From assembly GCA_943359475.1 (NCBI GenBank), contig CALRHK010000003.1, positions 1 to 51,756 on the forward strand: a stretch of 51,756 nt of DNA. The letters are read 5' to 3'. The notes beneath the pieces were generated by a model. That model was not told where the DNA came from, did not search any database, and saw nothing but the letters and a program-made list of their open reading frames with translations. Of this stretch, positions 24,259 to 31,014 are shown in pieces. Made by a program: the position numbers and the translations under genes. Each line of letters starts with the position of its first letter. Position 1 is the first letter of the stretch. The stretch comes from Candidatus Nomurabacteria bacterium. Its GTDB lineage: Bacteria; Patescibacteriota; Minisyncoccia; Phycocordibacterales; UBA9973.

Positions 24259-24711
24259 ATGCTTCGTAAAATAAAAACGATTTTCATCTTGTATCCGCTT
24301 CTTTTGGTAACACTCTTTGCACCTGCAGGGATTCTACTTGCGCAATTTCAAGGTGGTACGGGAACAGGTAATGGAACAGGTACTGGCACCGGAACAGGTA
24401 CTGGTACGGGAACGGGTAGTGGAACAGGTGTGAGTGGTCTTAATGTGACGTTACAAAATCCTATCACTGCAAATAATTTTCAAGAATTTGTACAAAAAAT
24501 ACTCGATATTGTGCTTGCAGTAGGTATTCCAATTGTTGCACTCTTTATCATCTATTCTGGTTTTCTTTTTGTTCAGGCGCAGGGTAATCCCGACAAACTT
24601 AAAGTTGCAAAAAGTACTTTTATTTGGACGTGTGTTGGTGCAGCAGTATTACTCGGGTGTTGGGTAATCGCCAATGCGATTGGGGGTACTATTAATGAAC
24701 TACGAAACTAA
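24259..24711 (+). CDS. T4SS-pilin-like membrane protein 2 with Gly-Thr repeat
   Basis: A protein of 150 residues. Signal peptide ending near GILLAQF, then a Gly-Thr dipeptide run (about residues 33-56) encoded by 6-bp GGNACN units, then NNFQEFVQKILDIVLAVGIPIVALFIIYSGFLFVQAQGNPDKLKVAKST and a second span. TATACT ends 7 nt before the ATG, so this gene has its own near-leaderless promoter in the array. The repeat probably makes a flexible linker. Confidence 0.7.
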   Translation: MLRKIKTIFILYPLLLVTLFAPAGILLAQFQGGTGTGNGTGTGTGTGTGTGTGSGTGVSGLNVTLQNPITANNFQEFVQKILDIVLAVGIPIVALFIIYSGFLFVQAQGNPDKLKVAKSTFIWTCVGAAVLLGCWVIANAIGGTINELRN

Positions 24712-24712
24712 T

Positions 24713-25093
24713 ATGAAAAAAAATATACTTAGACTTGTGTCTCTTGTATTCACATCACTACCACTCGGAGCACTCGCTGCACAAACAACGACAGCATCTG
24801 CGTCATGTTCATCATCGTTGAATTCTGTTGCAGATTTTTTCAATTTTATTACATGTCTCATAAGTCGCTCAGTCATCCCGCTTTTGTTTACTGTGGCAAT
24901 AATGATCTTTGTGTATGGCGTAATGAAATATATTGCCAACGGCGCCGATGAAGCAAAGCGTGAAGAGGGAAGAAAATTCATGCTGTGGGGAATCATTGCA
25001 TTTTTTGTCATGATTTCAGTATGGGGACTTGTCGGTATCTTGCGGGATACCTTTGGCGTGCATAACGTTATACCACAACTGCCTCAGCAGTAG
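24713..25093 (+). CDS. T4SS-pilin-like membrane protein 3
   Basis: A protein of 126 residues starting MKKNILRLVSL. The track start at 24674 lies inside the previous gene, so ATG 24713, one base after its stop, is used. Signal peptide (cut near LAAQTTTASA), then SVADFFNFITCLISRSVIPLLFTVAIMIFVYGVMKYIANG, the loop ADEAKREEGRKFMLWG and a second span. The KREEGRKFM..WG turn is nearly the same as in protein 5. Confidence 0.72.
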   Translation: MKKNILRLVSLVFTSLPLGALAAQTTTASASCSSSLNSVADFFNFITCLISRSVIPLLFTVAIMIFVYGVMKYIANGADEAKREEGRKFMLWGIIAFFVMISVWGLVGILRDTFGVHNVIPQLPQQ

Positions 25094-25203
25094 CCCTCTC
25101 CACAGAGGGGCTTGCGGTTAGTGTGGTAGTTGATAAAATAGACATATACGCAAATTAGTTCGTACCGCGTGCATTATTAATAATTACTAGTAATCATTTA
25201 TAT

Positions 25204-25548
25204 ATGAAGAATTTCGTAAAAAATGTGCTCACGTTTGGCGTGCTCCTTATGCCAACTTTTGCGTTTGCAACACCACTTGAAGATTTGGTGATTCGAACAA
25301 AGTCATTGGTAAACCTTATTATTCCACTCTTGGTTTCTGTCGCAATTGCATACTTTATCTTTTCTGTTATTAAGTATGTTGGTGCAAAAGATGAAGAGAC
25401 TCGTGCTGATGGACGCAAGATGATGATTAATGCAATTATTGCACTTTTCGTTGTTCTTACTCTCTGGGGTTTGGTACGCTTTATTCAACAGAGTCTTGGT
25501 GTATCAAGTGGACAAATAAACTCAAGCGAACTTCCAAACGTAAACTAA
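25204..25548 (+). CDS. T4SS-pilin-like membrane protein 4
   Basis: A protein of 114 residues. Signal peptide ending FAFATPLED, then LVNLIIPLLVSVAIAYFIFSVIKYVGA, the loop KDEETRADGRKMMINA and a second span ending VRFIQQSLG. Same layout as its neighbours. A 110-bp gap before it holds a CCCTCT/AGAGGG hairpin and AT-rich promoter-like DNA. Confidence 0.72.
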   Translation: MKNFVKNVLTFGVLLMPTFAFATPLEDLVIRTKSLVNLIIPLLVSVAIAYFIFSVIKYVGAKDEETRADGRKMMINAIIALFVVLTLWGLVRFIQQSLGVSSGQINSSELPNVN

Positions 25549-25549
25549 T

Positions 25550-25852
25550 TTGTTTGTTATGCTTGCACTCTTTGCGAATCAAGCGTATGCCGATATTGGC
25601 TCGCTCATGAAAAAGGTAAATAAGGTTCTTATAAACCCGTTTATTGTTTTTCTGTTCGCACTCGCACTTGTGTATTTCTTGTACGGTCTTGTAGCGTTTA
25701 TTGCAAGTCCTGAAAATGCTGAGAAACGAGAAGAAGGGAAGCAACACATGATCTGGGGTGTCATTGGGATGTTTATCATGATGGCGGTATTCACTATCAT
25801 GCAAATACTTGCCAATACTCTCGGTTCCACTATTACCATTCCACACAATTAA
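25550..25852 (+). CDS. T4SS-pilin-like membrane protein 5
   Basis: A protein of 100 residues if the TTG at 25550 is used, or 97 from ATG 25559. The start is ambiguous; the TTG follows the previous stop by one base. Signal peptide ending ANQAYADIG, then NPFIVFLFALALVYFLYGLVAFIAS, the loop PENAEKREEGKQHMIWG and a second span FIMMAVFTIMQILANTLG. Closest to protein 3 in the loop. Last gene of the array. Confidence 0.72.
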   Translation: MFVMLALFANQAYADIGSLMKKVNKVLINPFIVFLFALALVYFLYGLVAFIASPENAEKREEGKQHMIWGVIGMFIMMAVFTIMQILANTLGSTITIPHN

Positions 25853-25878
25853 AAAACCGCCTTCGGGCGGTTTTTTGT
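25850..25878 (+). terminator. Rho-independent terminator of the pilin-like array
   Basis: AAAAAACCGCC/GGCGGTTTTTT stem with a TTCG loop, starting at the stop codon. Confidence 0.9.
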
Positions 25879-25883
25879 TATAT

Positions 25884-25913
25884 AAAAAAGGATTCCTTTT
25901 GGGAATCCTTTTG
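25884..25913 (-). terminator. Rho-independent terminator of the SPFH gene
   Basis: AAAAGGATTCC/GGGAATCCTTTT hairpin; on the minus strand it is followed by TTTTTTATAT. Confidence 0.75.
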
Positions 25914-25926
25914 AAACGAACGTTTA

Positions 25927-26991
25927 CTACTTTCTCTTTTCGGCGTTATCGATCGCCTTGTTGATTTGTGCACCGGTGACTACACCCTTTGTGATTGGAC
26001 TTGACGGGTCAGATCCACCTGTTGCACCAAGAGGAGGGCGCCCCTCATCCCAGGAAATGAATACCTCGGATGTTGATTTGGAAGGAGCAATATTATTGCG
26101 ATTGCGTTGTTGCATATCTGCGGCTTCGCGAATTGCTTTGTTGCTTGTTCCAATCGGTTTTTCGGGGTTTGCATCTTTACCAAGCGCAAGACGGTTTGCA
26201 TTAACCAGGAGGGTCTCGGTATCAATTTTTTCTGCCTCACGCTCGACGAGCTCTCGTGCAGGCGCTTGGGCTGTTTTCATCATTACAGAATCTGTTGCAA
26301 TTATCCCAGTAATTTTGATTGAGATAATCTCGATACCCCAGCGTTTGATTGCCATTGAATCTCGTGGTTCTTCGTTACGAAACTCGTCACGAAGTGCATT
26401 TTCGAGTTCTTGGTTGGCGTTGAGAAATGCTCTCCAGTCTCCGATACTTGCTTGTCCAGAGCCAGAATATTTTTTTGCCTGTTTTCTCAAAAAGCTTTTC
26501 ACAAAATTCTTCAGCTGGCTATCGCGGGTAGCATCATCGATTTCTAAACTTTGTTTCGTGTCGATGATTTTAAAACCAACTGCGCAGTCAACTTTCATTT
26601 GAACCGAATCGCCTGTGATAATTTCATTATCTGAAATACAGGCTTCGACCTCCTCCTTTATTTCGCGAATCATAATTCGCTCGATGTGGGGGAGTGTAAA
26701 TGCAACTCCTTCGTCCGAGTACTCATCAGTACGCTTACCGAAACGTAAGTAGGTGCCACGGTGTACAACAGGTATGTTGTTATAGCTCTCAGCAAATAAA
26801 TAAATGATGAGGCATACTAACGTTGACCATAGAGCAATTGTTGCAAGGGTGGTAGAGTTAGTCGCAAATTTAACAAATACAGAGACCAATAACGATATAA
26901 CTATACTTGCCGCAAAGATTGCGATGGAGACAAAGATAAGACTGGTAACCCAGTCTCTTTTTGTACCAGGTGTTGTTACTTTATTTTCCAT
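25927..26991 (-). CDS. SPFH/band 7 domain membrane protein
   Basis: A protein of 354 residues starting MENKVTTPGTKRDW. The track start at 27081 adds 30 residues that cover the promoter (TATAAT 19 nt before the ATG) and an upstream terminator. Two N-terminal spans (about 12-37 and 47-66), then the SPFH part: VVHRGTYLRFGKRTDEYSDEGVAFTLP (about 75-101), KVDCAVGFKI, and EVEA-type helices. The C-terminus is polar. Stomatin/prohibitin relatives organise membrane microdomains. Specific role unknown. Confidence 0.8.
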   Translation of the reverse strand: MENKVTTPGTKRDWVTSLIFVSIAIFAASIVISLLVSVFVKFATNSTTLATIALWSTLVCLIIYLFAESYNNIPVVHRGTYLRFGKRTDEYSDEGVAFTLPHIERIMIREIKEEVEACISDNEIITGDSVQMKVDCAVGFKIIDTKQSLEIDDATRDSQLKNFVKSFLRKQAKKYSGSGQASIGDWRAFLNANQELENALRDEFRNEEPRDSMAIKRWGIEIISIKITGIIATDSVMMKTAQAPARELVEREAEKIDTETLLVNANRLALGKDANPEKPIGTSNKAIREAADMQQRNRNNIAPSKSTSEVFISWDEGRPPLGATGGSDPSSPITKGVVTGAQINKAIDNAEKRK

Positions 26992-27021
26992 GTGAATGAT
27001 CTTTTTAGATATTATACACCA

Positions 27022-27057
27022 GAAAATAAAAAAAGTCAAGCAAAGCGCTTGACTTTT
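27022..27057 (-). terminator. Rho-independent terminator
   Basis: AAGTCAAGC/GCTTGACTTTT hairpin; on the minus strand it ends TTTTTTTATTTT just after the gene at 27078 and before the SPFH promoter. Confidence 0.75.
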
Positions 27058-27077
27058 ACCCTTATAAATAAAGGGAA

Positions 27078-27551
27078 TCACTTGTAAATGATGTTGTAAA
27101 TTGAGATATTTCCACTAGAACCTTTATAAACCTTAAACCAAAGTTTTCGGTTTAGTTCAGTATCAGGTATCGGATCAACACCATCGGGGCCACATTTGTA
27201 CTCATTTCCAGCCGCATCGCGAATCATCACATAGTCTCCAGTGTCATACAGGAAGTGGAGTCCTCTGACTTCATTCCACTGTGGTGCGCTTGGGTACTCA
27301 GAAGTTAATGCAAAGCTTCTCGGTTGTAAATGAGGATCTTCGGTAGCTGAAACTGTTGTTCTGTTGTCTGTCGTCGAGTCATTCTTGTTTGAGATATATC
27401 TCACAGACAGCCAGATTATTGCGATTCCCAGAATACCACCGAGAATCCATTTCAACCACTTTTTTATTGTGGTTGTGTCCACTTTCTCAACTTGTTTTTC
27501 TGTTCTTTCGTTGACGTTGTCTTTTCCAGTATCTTTTTTTACTGTTGCCAT
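27078..27551 (-). CDS. Hypothetical single-span membrane protein
   Basis: A protein of 157 residues: a charged cytosolic N-terminus (about 1-33), one span (WILGGILGIAIIWLSVRYIS, about 34-53), then an extracytoplasmic part with beta-like segments (LHFLYDTGDYVMIRDAAGNEYKCGPDG). No family recognised. A good promoter, TTGACT-N17-TATAAT, lies at 27588-27616 with a leader of about 34 nt. Own terminator, so a single-gene unit. Confidence 0.6.
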   Translation of the reverse strand: MATVKKDTGKDNVNERTEKQVEKVDTTTIKKWLKWILGGILGIAIIWLSVRYISNKNDSTTDNRTTVSATEDPHLQPRSFALTSEYPSAPQWNEVRGLHFLYDTGDYVMIRDAAGNEYKCGPDGVDPIPDTELNRKLWFKVYKGSSGNISIYNIIYK

Positions 27552-27587
27552 TTTATATAAGGTTTTGGTGTACGATTGATTAACTTC

Positions 27588-27616
27588 ATTATATCACTAA
27601 TATATATAAAAGTCAA
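27588..27616 (-). promoter_or_regulatory. Promoter, TTGACT-N17-TATAAT
   Basis: Minus-strand -35 at 27611-27616 and -10 at 27588-27593, upstream of the gene at 27551. Confidence 0.75.
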
Positions 27617-27713
27617 TAGGTTGGAGGGTTATAAAAGAGTGTAAATACTGGATTATTTGCCCTTATTATGTATAATTGTTGGTGCGTACTCGCTTTCTAA
27701 ATAAGCAACTTAT

Positions 27714-27786
27714 GCGCCCGTAGCTCAGTCGGTAGAGCAGTTGCCTCTTAAGCAAACGGTCGGAGGTTCGAATCCTCCCGGGCGCA
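27714..27786 (+). tRNA. tRNA-Lys (CTT)
   Basis: Acceptor GCGCCCG/CGGGCGC, D-arm GCTC/GAGC, anticodon loop CTCTTAA, T-arm GGAGG-TTCGAAT-CCTCC. CCA is not encoded. First of four tRNAs on the plus strand; a TATAAT at about 27671 is a likely promoter. Unlike the next three it is not followed by a copy of its own 3' end. Confidence 0.93.
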
Positions 27787-27815
27787 CATAGGTATCTGTT
27801 GTGGATACAAGAAAT

Positions 27816-27899
27816 GCCGGGGTGGCGAAATTGGCAGACGCACTTGCCTTAGGAGCAAGCGGAAGTAATTCCATGGAGGTTCAAGTCCTCTCCCCGGCA
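27816..27899 (+). tRNA. tRNA-Leu (TAG)
   Basis: Acceptor GCCGGGG/CCCCGGC, anticodon stem CTTGC/GCAAG with loop CTTAGGA, long variable arm typical of leucine tRNA, T-arm GAGG-TTCAAGT-CCTC. Its 3' end is the start of a 59-bp direct repeat that recurs 130 bp downstream. Confidence 0.93.
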
Positions 27900-28070
27900 C
27901 ACGCACTGTGTGTGCGAGACTTGAAAGGCGGAGCGATGTCGAGCCAGCAGGCGAGACCGCGAGCCGGGGTCGAGAAAGTATACGAGCGTCGGCGAGTATA
28001 CTATTCGTGACCAAGTCCTCTCCCCGGCACACGCACTGTGTGTGCGAGACTTGAAAGGCGGAGCGATGTC
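27882..28070 (+). repeat. tRNA-tail hairpin unit after tRNA-Leu (TAG)
   Basis: A 59-bp direct repeat at 27882-27940 and 28012-28070 begins with the T-arm/acceptor 3' end of the tRNA (CAAGTCCTCTCCCCGGCAC). Each copy contains a GCACAC/GTGTGTGC hairpin and a GACTTG that can pair with CAAGTC. Between the copies lies the hairpin AGTATA/TATACT (27977-28002) with the loop CGAGCGTCGGCGAG, followed by ATTCGTGAC. Not a tRNA gene by itself. Confidence 0.8.
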
Positions 28071-28095
28071 TTTCGTTGTGTTGGTGGAAATGAAT

Positions 28096-28167
28096 GGCCT
28101 AGTCGTCAAGTGGTAAGACAAGAGTCTGCAAAACTCTTATACGGCGGTTCGATTCCGCCCTAGGCCT
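28096..28167 (+). tRNA. tRNA-Cys (GCA)
   Basis: Acceptor GGCCTAG/CTAGGCC, anticodon stem AGAGT/ACTCT with loop CTGCAAA, T-arm GGCGG-TTCGATT-CCGCC. CCA not encoded. Followed by a structured unit that repeats its last 20 bases. Confidence 0.93.
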
Positions 28168-28312
28168 CAAAGGAAAAGCTAAGCTTTTTCTTGCGGGATC
28201 GAACGACCGGAGCGGGGCACCCATCGAGTACGATGGGTCGCGAGGTGGGGTAGCGAAATTTTACGAGCGACGGCGAGTAAAATATTCGTGACTCGATTCC
28301 GCCCTAGGCCTC
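28149..28312 (+). repeat. tRNA-tail hairpin unit after tRNA-Cys
   Basis: The 20-bp tRNA end TCGATTCCGCCCTAGGCCTC at 28149 is repeated at 28293 (period 144). Between them: a strong AAGGAAAAGC/GCTTTTTCTT hairpin, GCGGGATCGA that can pair with the tRNA T-arm strand TCGATTCCGC, a CCCATCG/CGATGGG hairpin, and ATTTTA/TAAAAT (28258-28283) with loop CGAGCGACGGCGAG followed by ATTCGTGAC. The loop differs by one base from the unit after tRNA-Leu(TAG) while the stem sequence is different. Confidence 0.8.
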
Positions 28313-28326
28313 CCACATTTAAATAT

Positions 28327-28411
28327 GCCCGGGTGATGGAATTGGTAGACATAGGGGACTTAAAATCCCCAGGCACAAAATGCCGTGCGGGTTCGATTCC
28401 CGCCCTGGGCA
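28327..28411 (+). tRNA. tRNA-Leu (TAA)
   Basis: Acceptor GCCCGGG/CCTGGGC, anticodon stem GGGGA/TCCCC with loop CTTAAAA, long variable arm, T-arm GCGGG-TTCGATT-CCCGC. Discriminator A is followed by CCA, so the 3' end appears encoded here. Confidence 0.93.
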
Positions 28412-28617
28412 CCAATTACTTTTCTAATTTACAGGGAGCAGGCAAACTACTTTGCCTGCGTCGGGAATCGAAAGACTTTTCTATACGAGCGTAGCGAGGC
28501 AGAAAAGTACCTGCTGATGTAGTCAGAGATTCCCGCCCTGGGCACCAATTACTTTTCTAATTTACAGGGAGCAGGCAAACTACTTTGCCTGCGTCGGGAA
28601 TCGAAAGACTTTTCTAT
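28395..28617 (+). repeat. tRNA-tail hairpin unit after tRNA-Leu (TAA)
   Basis: A 90-bp direct repeat at 28395-28484 and 28528-28617 (period 133) begins with the tRNA end GATTCCCGCCCTGGGCACCA. Each copy has a perfect 9-bp hairpin GCAGGCAAA/TTTGCCTGC and CGGGAATCGA, the exact complement of the tRNA T-arm strand TCGATTCCCG. Between the copies lies ACTTTTCT/AGAAAAGT with a loop containing ACGAGCGTAGCGAGG. Confidence 0.82.
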
Positions 28618-28624
28618 GTTAGGT

Positions 28625-28660
28625 ATAAAAATAAAACACTCGTTAGAGTGTTTTATTTTT
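28625..28660. terminator. Bidirectional terminator
   Basis: AAAACACTC/GAGTGTTTT stem with GTTA loop and T tracts both ways, after the rbfA stop and after the tRNA region. Confidence 0.8.
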
Positions 28661-28979
28661 GATTAAGGAGTTCCTCAACATGTTGACGATTTTTTTCGCC
28701 GTAATCAATTTGAATATCAAAAAATGGTATTACTCGAGTGCGAAGATGCTTCTTTACATACTCACGCAATTCACCTGCTTTTCTTTTTGCGAAATCAAGT
28801 GCTGCCGCTTCTTTTGTAACTGGAAGTACGGTCATAAATACTGTTGCTCGTTTCATATCGCTTGAGACACTACAGTGGGTGATAGTCATCAGTGATTGCC
28901 CGTTACCTTCACGCTCAAAGAAAGTCGCAGCGTGCCTACGTAATTCTTCGGTAAGTTTTAGTGTGCGGTCTATAGCCAT
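28653..28979 (-). CDS. rbfA: Ribosome-binding factor A
   Basis: A protein of 108 residues. RbfA pattern: LTEELRRHAATFFEREG, ITHCSVSSDMKRATVFMTVLP and LREYVKKHLRTRVIPFFDIQID. Needed for 30S maturation (16S 5' end). One base after infB, so last gene of the DUF4446-infB-rbfA operon, a typical pairing. Confidence 0.92.
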   Translation of the reverse strand: MAIDRTLKLTEELRRHAATFFEREGNGQSLMTITHCSVSSDMKRATVFMTVLPVTKEAAALDFAKRKAGELREYVKKHLRTRVIPFFDIQIDYGEKNRQHVEELLNQK

Positions 28980-28980
28980 A

Positions 28981-30486
28981 TTATTTGGTTACCATAATAA
29001 ACGATTCAATAATGTCCCCAGGTGCGAGTTCTGTTTTTGTTTCAACCATTACTCCACATTCGTTTCCTTCGGCAACTTCTTTAGATTTTATTTTTCCAAT
29101 TTGCAGTTCAATAATTTTCCCTGTACCAATCTCATTTTCGCGACGAATAATTCGCACAGTATTACCAACTGCAACGGTACCAGTGATTACCTTGCCACCA
29201 ACTACCTGTTTTTCCTTTGTTGCGCTAAAATATTTGAGAATTTTCGCTGAGCCGGTAGTTTCTGGTACTTCGTGTCGTGGTCGACGTGTTTCCGCAAGCT
29301 CTTTCATGTAGTCGATAAGTTTATAGATGACATCGAACGTTTGAATATTTACCCCAAGACTTTCATTGATATCCCGTGCACTCGAGTCAATTTTTACGTT
29401 AAATCCAACCACAACACTTTCTTTGTCAGATGATGCAAGCTTAAGATCACCTTCGGATATAGCACCGACGCCTTGCCCGATAATTTTATAGCCAATTGAA
29501 TCGTTCTCAATTTTTGCAATTTCTTTTTTAATTGCCTCGCTTGTGCCCATTACATCAGTTTTGATTATGACGGGGATACGTTTTTTTGCGTCAAAAACGA
29601 CAGGAATATTTTGAAGTACAGCACTGTTGTTTTGCAAGTGTTCAACCGCATACTGCTCAGCTTCTTTTTTTGTGGTAAATGCTACGAACGGGCTTCCGAT
29701 TTGTGGTAGTTTAGAAAAACCAGTAATACGTACGGGTGATGAAAATGTTGCTTCTTTGATTGGGTGTCCCATAAAATCTTCAAGAATACGAGTACTTGCA
29801 ATCGCATCATCTGCAACTACATACATACCACTTTTAAGGATACCGTCTTTAATAAGCAAACTTGCTGATACGCCACGCTTTACATCAAGGTGTGCTTCGA
29901 TTACTGCACCCGTTGCAGGTATCGTTGGGTTACCAGTAAACTCTTTCATTTCTGCAACAAGGAGAATTACATCAAGGAGCTCTGAAATACCAGTGCCTTC
30001 TTTCGCAGATATCGGAACGAAGGGAATATCACCACCATATCCTTCGAGATAGATACCGTTTTCAGTAAGGTCATTTTTTGTTTTTTCAACGTTTGCACCA
30101 GGTCGATCGATTTTATTAATTGCAACAATTGGTGCAATACCACTTGCGGCAATTGTCTTCCATGCCTCGAGTGTCTGTGGCTTAACAGAGTCTTCTGCTG
30201 AGACAACTAAGATGGCAATATCTGCTGCTTGCGCACCACGTTCCCGCATTGCAGAAAATGCTTCATGTCCTGGAGTATCAAGAAAGGTTATACGTTTAAT
30301 TGCACCCTTTTCGTTTGGGTGTGCAATTTCATACGCAGAAAGGTGTTGGGTAATACCACCAGCTTCTTTTGCTACAATGTTACTTTTTCGAATGAAATCG
30401 AGAAGGGTTGATTTACCATGGTCAATGTGTCCCATTACCACCACGACAGGAGAGCGTTCTATTTTATTGTTGGTGGCTGTGTTCAT
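28981..30486 (-). CDS. infB: Translation initiation factor IF-2, short form
   Basis: A protein of 501 residues that starts directly at the GTPase domain. G1 is GHIDHGKSTLLDF, then GGITQHLSAYE, DTPGHEAF (G3) and AINKIDRPGAN (G4), followed by domains II to IV ending VETKTELAPGDIIESF. The long N-terminal domain found in most bacteria is missing. IF-2 brings formyl-Met-tRNA to the 30S subunit. Starts 5 nt after the DUF4446 gene. Confidence 0.95.
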   Translation of the reverse strand: MNTATNNKIERSPVVVVMGHIDHGKSTLLDFIRKSNIVAKEAGGITQHLSAYEIAHPNEKGAIKRITFLDTPGHEAFSAMRERGAQAADIAILVVSAEDSVKPQTLEAWKTIAASGIAPIVAINKIDRPGANVEKTKNDLTENGIYLEGYGGDIPFVPISAKEGTGISELLDVILLVAEMKEFTGNPTIPATGAVIEAHLDVKRGVSASLLIKDGILKSGMYVVADDAIASTRILEDFMGHPIKEATFSSPVRITGFSKLPQIGSPFVAFTTKKEAEQYAVEHLQNNSAVLQNIPVVFDAKKRIPVIIKTDVMGTSEAIKKEIAKIENDSIGYKIIGQGVGAISEGDLKLASSDKESVVVGFNVKIDSSARDINESLGVNIQTFDVIYKLIDYMKELAETRRPRHEVPETTGSAKILKYFSATKEKQVVGGKVITGTVAVGNTVRIIRRENEIGTGKIIELQIGKIKSKEVAEGNECGVMVETKTELAPGDIIESFIMVTK

Positions 30487-30491
30487 AATTA

Positions 30492-30947
30492 TTATTTTAC
30501 TTTTGCTTTTGCAATGACCTCTTTTTCTTCGTCTGAAAGTTCGTGAGGCGAAGAAAGTTGTTTGACTGGCTTTGCAAAGACACTCATTCGTTCGCGAGAG
30601 TAAAGACTCGAGAGTACAACACCGTTGCCATCTTCATTGAGAAGTGCAACTGCAAAGCTTTGATTGCTACCTGCATCTTCGAATGGATTAAATCGAATCA
30701 GCTCAACTCCTCGAATGCTTGTTTTTACACGACCATCGATATCTTCAAGCATGGCAACAATATCATCCTGTCTCTTGTGGAGCTCTGTGGCCGCGTTTAC
30801 AAGGTCGCGAATTGTTACTTCGAGGCTTTGTCCGCTTTTACCCATAAGGAGTTTGCGTATGCGAAGCTCAGTTCGAATGTTCCAGCCAATAAGGATTATG
30901 ACGAGGCCTGCGAGTGCATAAATACCATAGATTAGATACGGGCTCAT
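30492..30947 (-). CDS. DUF4446 family protein
   Basis: A protein of 151 residues. One N-terminal span (about 4-24), a helix, then IRGVELIRFNPFEDAGSNQSFAVALLNEDGNGVVLSSLYSRERMSVFAKPV, the DUF4446 signature. Function unknown. TTGCAA-N16-TATAAT lies upstream, 10 nt before the ATG, and heads the infB-rbfA operon. Confidence 0.85.
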   Translation of the reverse strand: MSPYLIYGIYALAGLVIILIGWNIRTELRIRKLLMGKSGQSLEVTIRDLVNAATELHKRQDDIVAMLEDIDGRVKTSIRGVELIRFNPFEDAGSNQSFAVALLNEDGNGVVLSSLYSRERMSVFAKPVKQLSSPHELSDEEKEVIAKAKVK

Positions 30948-31014
30948 ACAGAAGCCTATTATACTAAAAAAGCCTGATTTTGCAATTTATTTGAGAGTGT
31001 GCACAATAAGGAAT

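Noticed and set aside
25958-26602. 214-aa plus-strand ORF
   Set aside because: Antisense to the SPFH gene, which has clear family motifs, a promoter and a terminator on the minus strand.
27801-28121. ORFs on both strands across the tRNA cluster (for example 27748-28032 and 27849-28121 minus)
   Set aside because: They run through tRNA genes and their repeat units; the translated similarity between them only reflects the DNA repeats.
27882-28312. Extra tRNA genes at the second tail copies
   Set aside because: Only the T-arm and acceptor 3' strand are present; D-arm and anticodon arm are missing.
27882-28617. CRISPR array
   Set aside because: There are only two copies of each repeat, different for each tRNA, with long structured intervals and no cas genes.
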